DNA from: Hofstenia miamia
Taxonomy: Eukaryota; Xenacoelomorpha; Acoela
Direction of reading: 5' to 3'
DNA length: 64,000 bases
Assembly: GCA_004352715.1 (NCBI GenBank)
Contig: SCFE01000045.1
Span: 1,882,439 to 1,946,438 of the forward strand
A program made the position numbers and the translations under genes. A model generated the notes under the pieces. It ran no database searches and had not been told where the DNA came from. It saw only the letters and a list, made by a program, of their open reading frames with translations. Positions 61,407 to 64,000 of this stretch are shown here, piece by piece. Numbering within the stretch: position 1 is the stretch's first letter; each line of letters opens with the position of its first letter.

Positions 61407-62226
61407 TAGTGCTGGATCCGGTTCAGTTAAAGCCGGTGAATCTGCAGAAGCCTGTTAATCAGGTTAAAATCCATTGGCTTTGAGCAGCATTTTATTTATA
61501 GTGTCATACTTTTTCTTACTAAAAACAGTTTAGTTGGATTACCTAATTCTATCTCTGATTTTCAAAATTTATTGATTACAATGATTGCGGTATTAGAAAT
61601 CAATAGGCATTGTGGGAAAGAGTGCAAAGATTCCTATTGTAATTCTAGTCCTACTCTACTACATATTCACTTTTTAAAATCTAGAATTGCAATAATTCGT
61701 GCACCATTTTAAAAAATATCAAATTTGTGGAAAAAGGATACATCAATTCCAACACGTTTAAATTCGGCTTGATGTTGCTATATAGACTAGATTTCAATGT
61801 ATTTATAAAGTTCTATATTTATTATTTAATTCTTATTTATTAACCCCATTTGAGTATATATTTTCTTCATTAAATTTTGATAGACTACGATCATTCTCAA
61901 TAATGCTTACTTCATAATGTGGATATAGATATCATATAGCCTATTAAGAGACGAGAAGGTAAAATGCCTTAAAATTGAAAAATAGGTAAATGAGAAGAAG
62001 ATATTATTGGCGATATGATATTGAACATCAGTTGAATGTTAACACATAGGAATAGACCAATTTGATTTTGACATATAAGAATTAAATATAGATGCAGCAT
62101 AGATGTAGGTAACCAAGCAAGCGCTAATTTTTAAGGATCCGGTTAAAACCGGTTAAAATCCGGTTAAGTTAAGAAGCCATCCAGTCCCGTTAATCCTGTT
62201 AAATTAGGGTGGGACGCACAGCACTA
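61407..62226. mobile_element. hAT-type non-autonomous element, 820 bp, perfect 8-bp target duplication
   Basis: The terminal sequences are TAGTGCTG (61407-61414) and CAGCACTA (62219-62226), exact inverted repeats of 8 bp. They are flanked by ATATAAAC on both sides (61399-61406 and 62227-62234), a perfect 8-bp duplication. An 8-bp duplication with a TAGTGCTG-type tip points to the hAT superfamily. GGATCCGGTT lies just inside both ends in the same orientation, with further CCGGTTAAAA motifs near the right end. Such subterminal motifs are typical transposase-binding repeats. No transposase frame is seen inside. The perfect duplication suggests a fairly young insertion. Confidence 0.85.
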
Positions 62227-63415
62227 ATATAAACCAAAGAGAAACTAATATAGCGGCTAATTCAGAAAGACCACGTAACCTTGCACATCATCTAAGTTTT
62301 GTTATTTGATACAAATGCAGAATTATGGTCTACTGCCTTCAGTAAGCTTTAAGTTTTTTCCTTTTATTTCAGAAATGATGTCATTGTTCTGTATATTTTC
62401 TTAACTTTATTAATTCACTTATATTATATGAGTACAATTCCCAAATATTCATGTTTTAGAATATTTTTTGTGATCTTTAATTTGAAATAAAATTTCCATG
62501 TGCCCATGTTTATTTCTTAGTGTAATTTTTTAGACTAGATTGTATACAGCAGTTGTATATCATTATAGTATCATCCAAACTTAAGGAAAATGTGGCTTGA
62601 TGTATTATTTTAATTTCTAGAGTCCCACTTTGTTTATTAAAAACAGTTTAGTTGGATTACATAAGCGAAAAAAACGGGTACACAGCAATATATAAATAGA
62701 TAATTGAAGAAAGTTTTACGTGATAATCTGTGGTTGTTAAATTCTGTGAAGTAAAATCCACGAGCATTTTTCTTTTCTTAAGGTCTGAGAGTCACATTAT
62801 GGGTTTATAATCATTACCAATTATTGTTCTTGCACAATTAAAAGGCATGAACTCTGATCCTCTTTGCCGTTTGCATTTCAGGATAAATTATGTGACTGCT
62901 TGAATCACCTCTTTGCTAATTGAAAAGCGCTTTCAATTATATTCGATAACACTATCAATTTTTTAAACGACTTGAAGCAACCCTCTAACGATGAAACATG
63001 TCATGTTATGGGATTTCTGTTCATAAATGTCATTGTTTAAGTTAGCCATGCTTACAGGTAAAATACCTGTAAATTTTCTTGAAATATCGCTTCCTTGATT
63101 TACTTTTCTTAGTCAATTTGTCTAGATTAGTCACTATATGACCTTCGACGAACAGTTTATCTTAAAACTAAGCTATCAATCAAATTAAGTAGTTTTCTGA
63201 AAATTCCAACTCAGTATAATCACTTAGCTTCTATTTCTGTATTGGTTATGTTTGAACCCATGTGCTCTAAAATTGGATGGTTTGTTGAAAACATTTTAAA
63301 CGCTTATGACTTGAGCAGTCTGTCTGCAGAAAAATAAATTGTTGGGATTACCTGAACATCAAGAATAGAGAGAATTTGAACCTTTTTTAAGAAATCAAGG
63401 TATTCATTAAAAAAT
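62227..63415. other. AT-rich stretch, presumed intron
   Basis: No exon seen. A sequence containing AAAAACAGTTTAGTTGGATT is found at about 62639 and also inside the hAT-type element at about 61521. A perfect 9-bp hairpin, TTACAGGTA-AAA-TACCTGTAA, lies at 63052-63072. Confidence 0.4.
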
Positions 63416-63419
63416 ACGT

Positions 63420-63600
63420 AATCTTTTCAAATGCTTCAGGCATAGCCATACATTTTCGCACAGATTTTCAACATTGCATCGAAACCCTTTTGCTAATGCA
63501 TATGTCAATATCCAACGACTTTCAAAATTCCTAATGCGCTTGACGAAAACTGCTTGAAAATATGGAAAATTCATTTGTCCTTCTAAGAATCATTCTTGGG
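63420..63600 (+). repeat. Dispersed repeat family, copy C
   Basis: It contains AATCTTTTCAAATGCTTCAG, TTTTCAACATTGCAT and ATTTGTCCTTCTAA in the same order and spacing as copy B at 51800-51972. The shared CAATATCC and CCTAATGCGCTTG parts also align with copy A. Confidence 0.7.
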
Positions 63601-64000
63601 ATAATCTTTATGGAGATGAAAAACCTTTCAAATGTGCGAATATTCTTATATATGTAGGACGAGGTAGGGTAGTTCATAAAGTAAAATGATTCACCATAAC
63701 TTCACAGTAATTTTCTCTTAATTTTACAATATGGATACAATAATTTATGGATAGTGTGTGGCATTCTTTATATGTAATCCCGGAAACTATCTGTCCTAGA
63801 ATGTTTTGAGATTGTTATCCAGTGGTTTAAAAATGGATCCGGAATTACGAACCCTAGTTCTTACAGTAACTGTTATTCTCATAGCCTGCAAAAATTGGAT
63901 CTTGCCTTACAGACCTAAGGTTTAAAGGCGTCATTTGTATACATCAAATGAATGTACACGTTCGAATTTGTGTAATTAGAGGAGATATAATATTAGTAAG
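63601..64000. other. AT-rich stretch, presumed intron
   Basis: Nothing recognised up to the window edge. Confidence 0.4.

Noticed and set aside
1-64000. CRISPR arrays, bacterial operons, rRNA or phage genes
   Set aside because: No direct-repeat/spacer arrays, no gene-dense layout and no ribosome binding sites are seen; the splice sites and the transposon types are those of an animal genome.

Overview
This window reads as intergenic and intronic DNA from an animal, most likely an arthropod. It is AT-rich by eye. It has no operon-like gene spacing and no long open frames. It carries many (TA)n microsatellites, several of which end in assembly gaps, and a dense population of decayed DNA transposons (Tc1/mariner and hAT) plus one LINE fragment. 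Nearly every open frame over 60 codons is a chance frame or part of a transposon. The arthropod assignment is an inference from the repeat types and from a CELF/Bruno exon; the species cannot be named.

Host coding sequence is sparse. The best piece is one internal exon (57263-57388, +) of a CELF/Bruno RNA-binding protein of the CELF3-6/bru3 class. It encodes the first part of an RRM and has a good splice acceptor and donor. The second is a candidate first coding exon on the minus strand (27608-27795) that encodes a KRAB-like domain of the PRDM9/SSX type, with an ATG and a splice donor. A third, weaker candidate is a 49-codon terminal exon at 28795-28946 (-). Two further open stretches next to good splice donors (24125-24185 and 32471-32643, +) are speculative.

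Mobile elements, left to right: a 464-bp hAT-type non-autonomous element (2546-3009); a full-length but dead Tc1-like element with TA target duplication and two direct repeats per end (7587-9226); a foldback element (18173-18611); a foldback or inverted repeat (34375-34640); a 5'-truncated second copy of the Tc1-like element (38824-40183, -); a DDE transposase relic (41560-41885, -); a 65-bp hairpin mini-element (43707-43771); a helix-turn-helix transposase relic (52138-52548, -); a LINE reverse transcriptase relic (52828-53600, +); a second, unrelated Tc1/Tc3-like relic (55080-55870, -); and an 820-bp hAT-type element with a perfect 8-bp target duplication (61407-62226). A dispersed non-coding repeat family occurs at least four times (about 7240, 33996, 51735 and 63420).

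The assembly needs care. Six runs of N and three single Ns are present. Three of these lie between sequence that is nearly identical on both sides (49931-51000, 51373-51590, 59061-59451), which looks like unmerged contig ends rather than biology. The remaining long stretches hold no gene I can support. Some more complex, less AT-rich patches (for example 9640-9860, 13540-13690, 23940-24185 and 36300-36460) could be conserved regulatory DNA, but only comparison with related genomes would show it.
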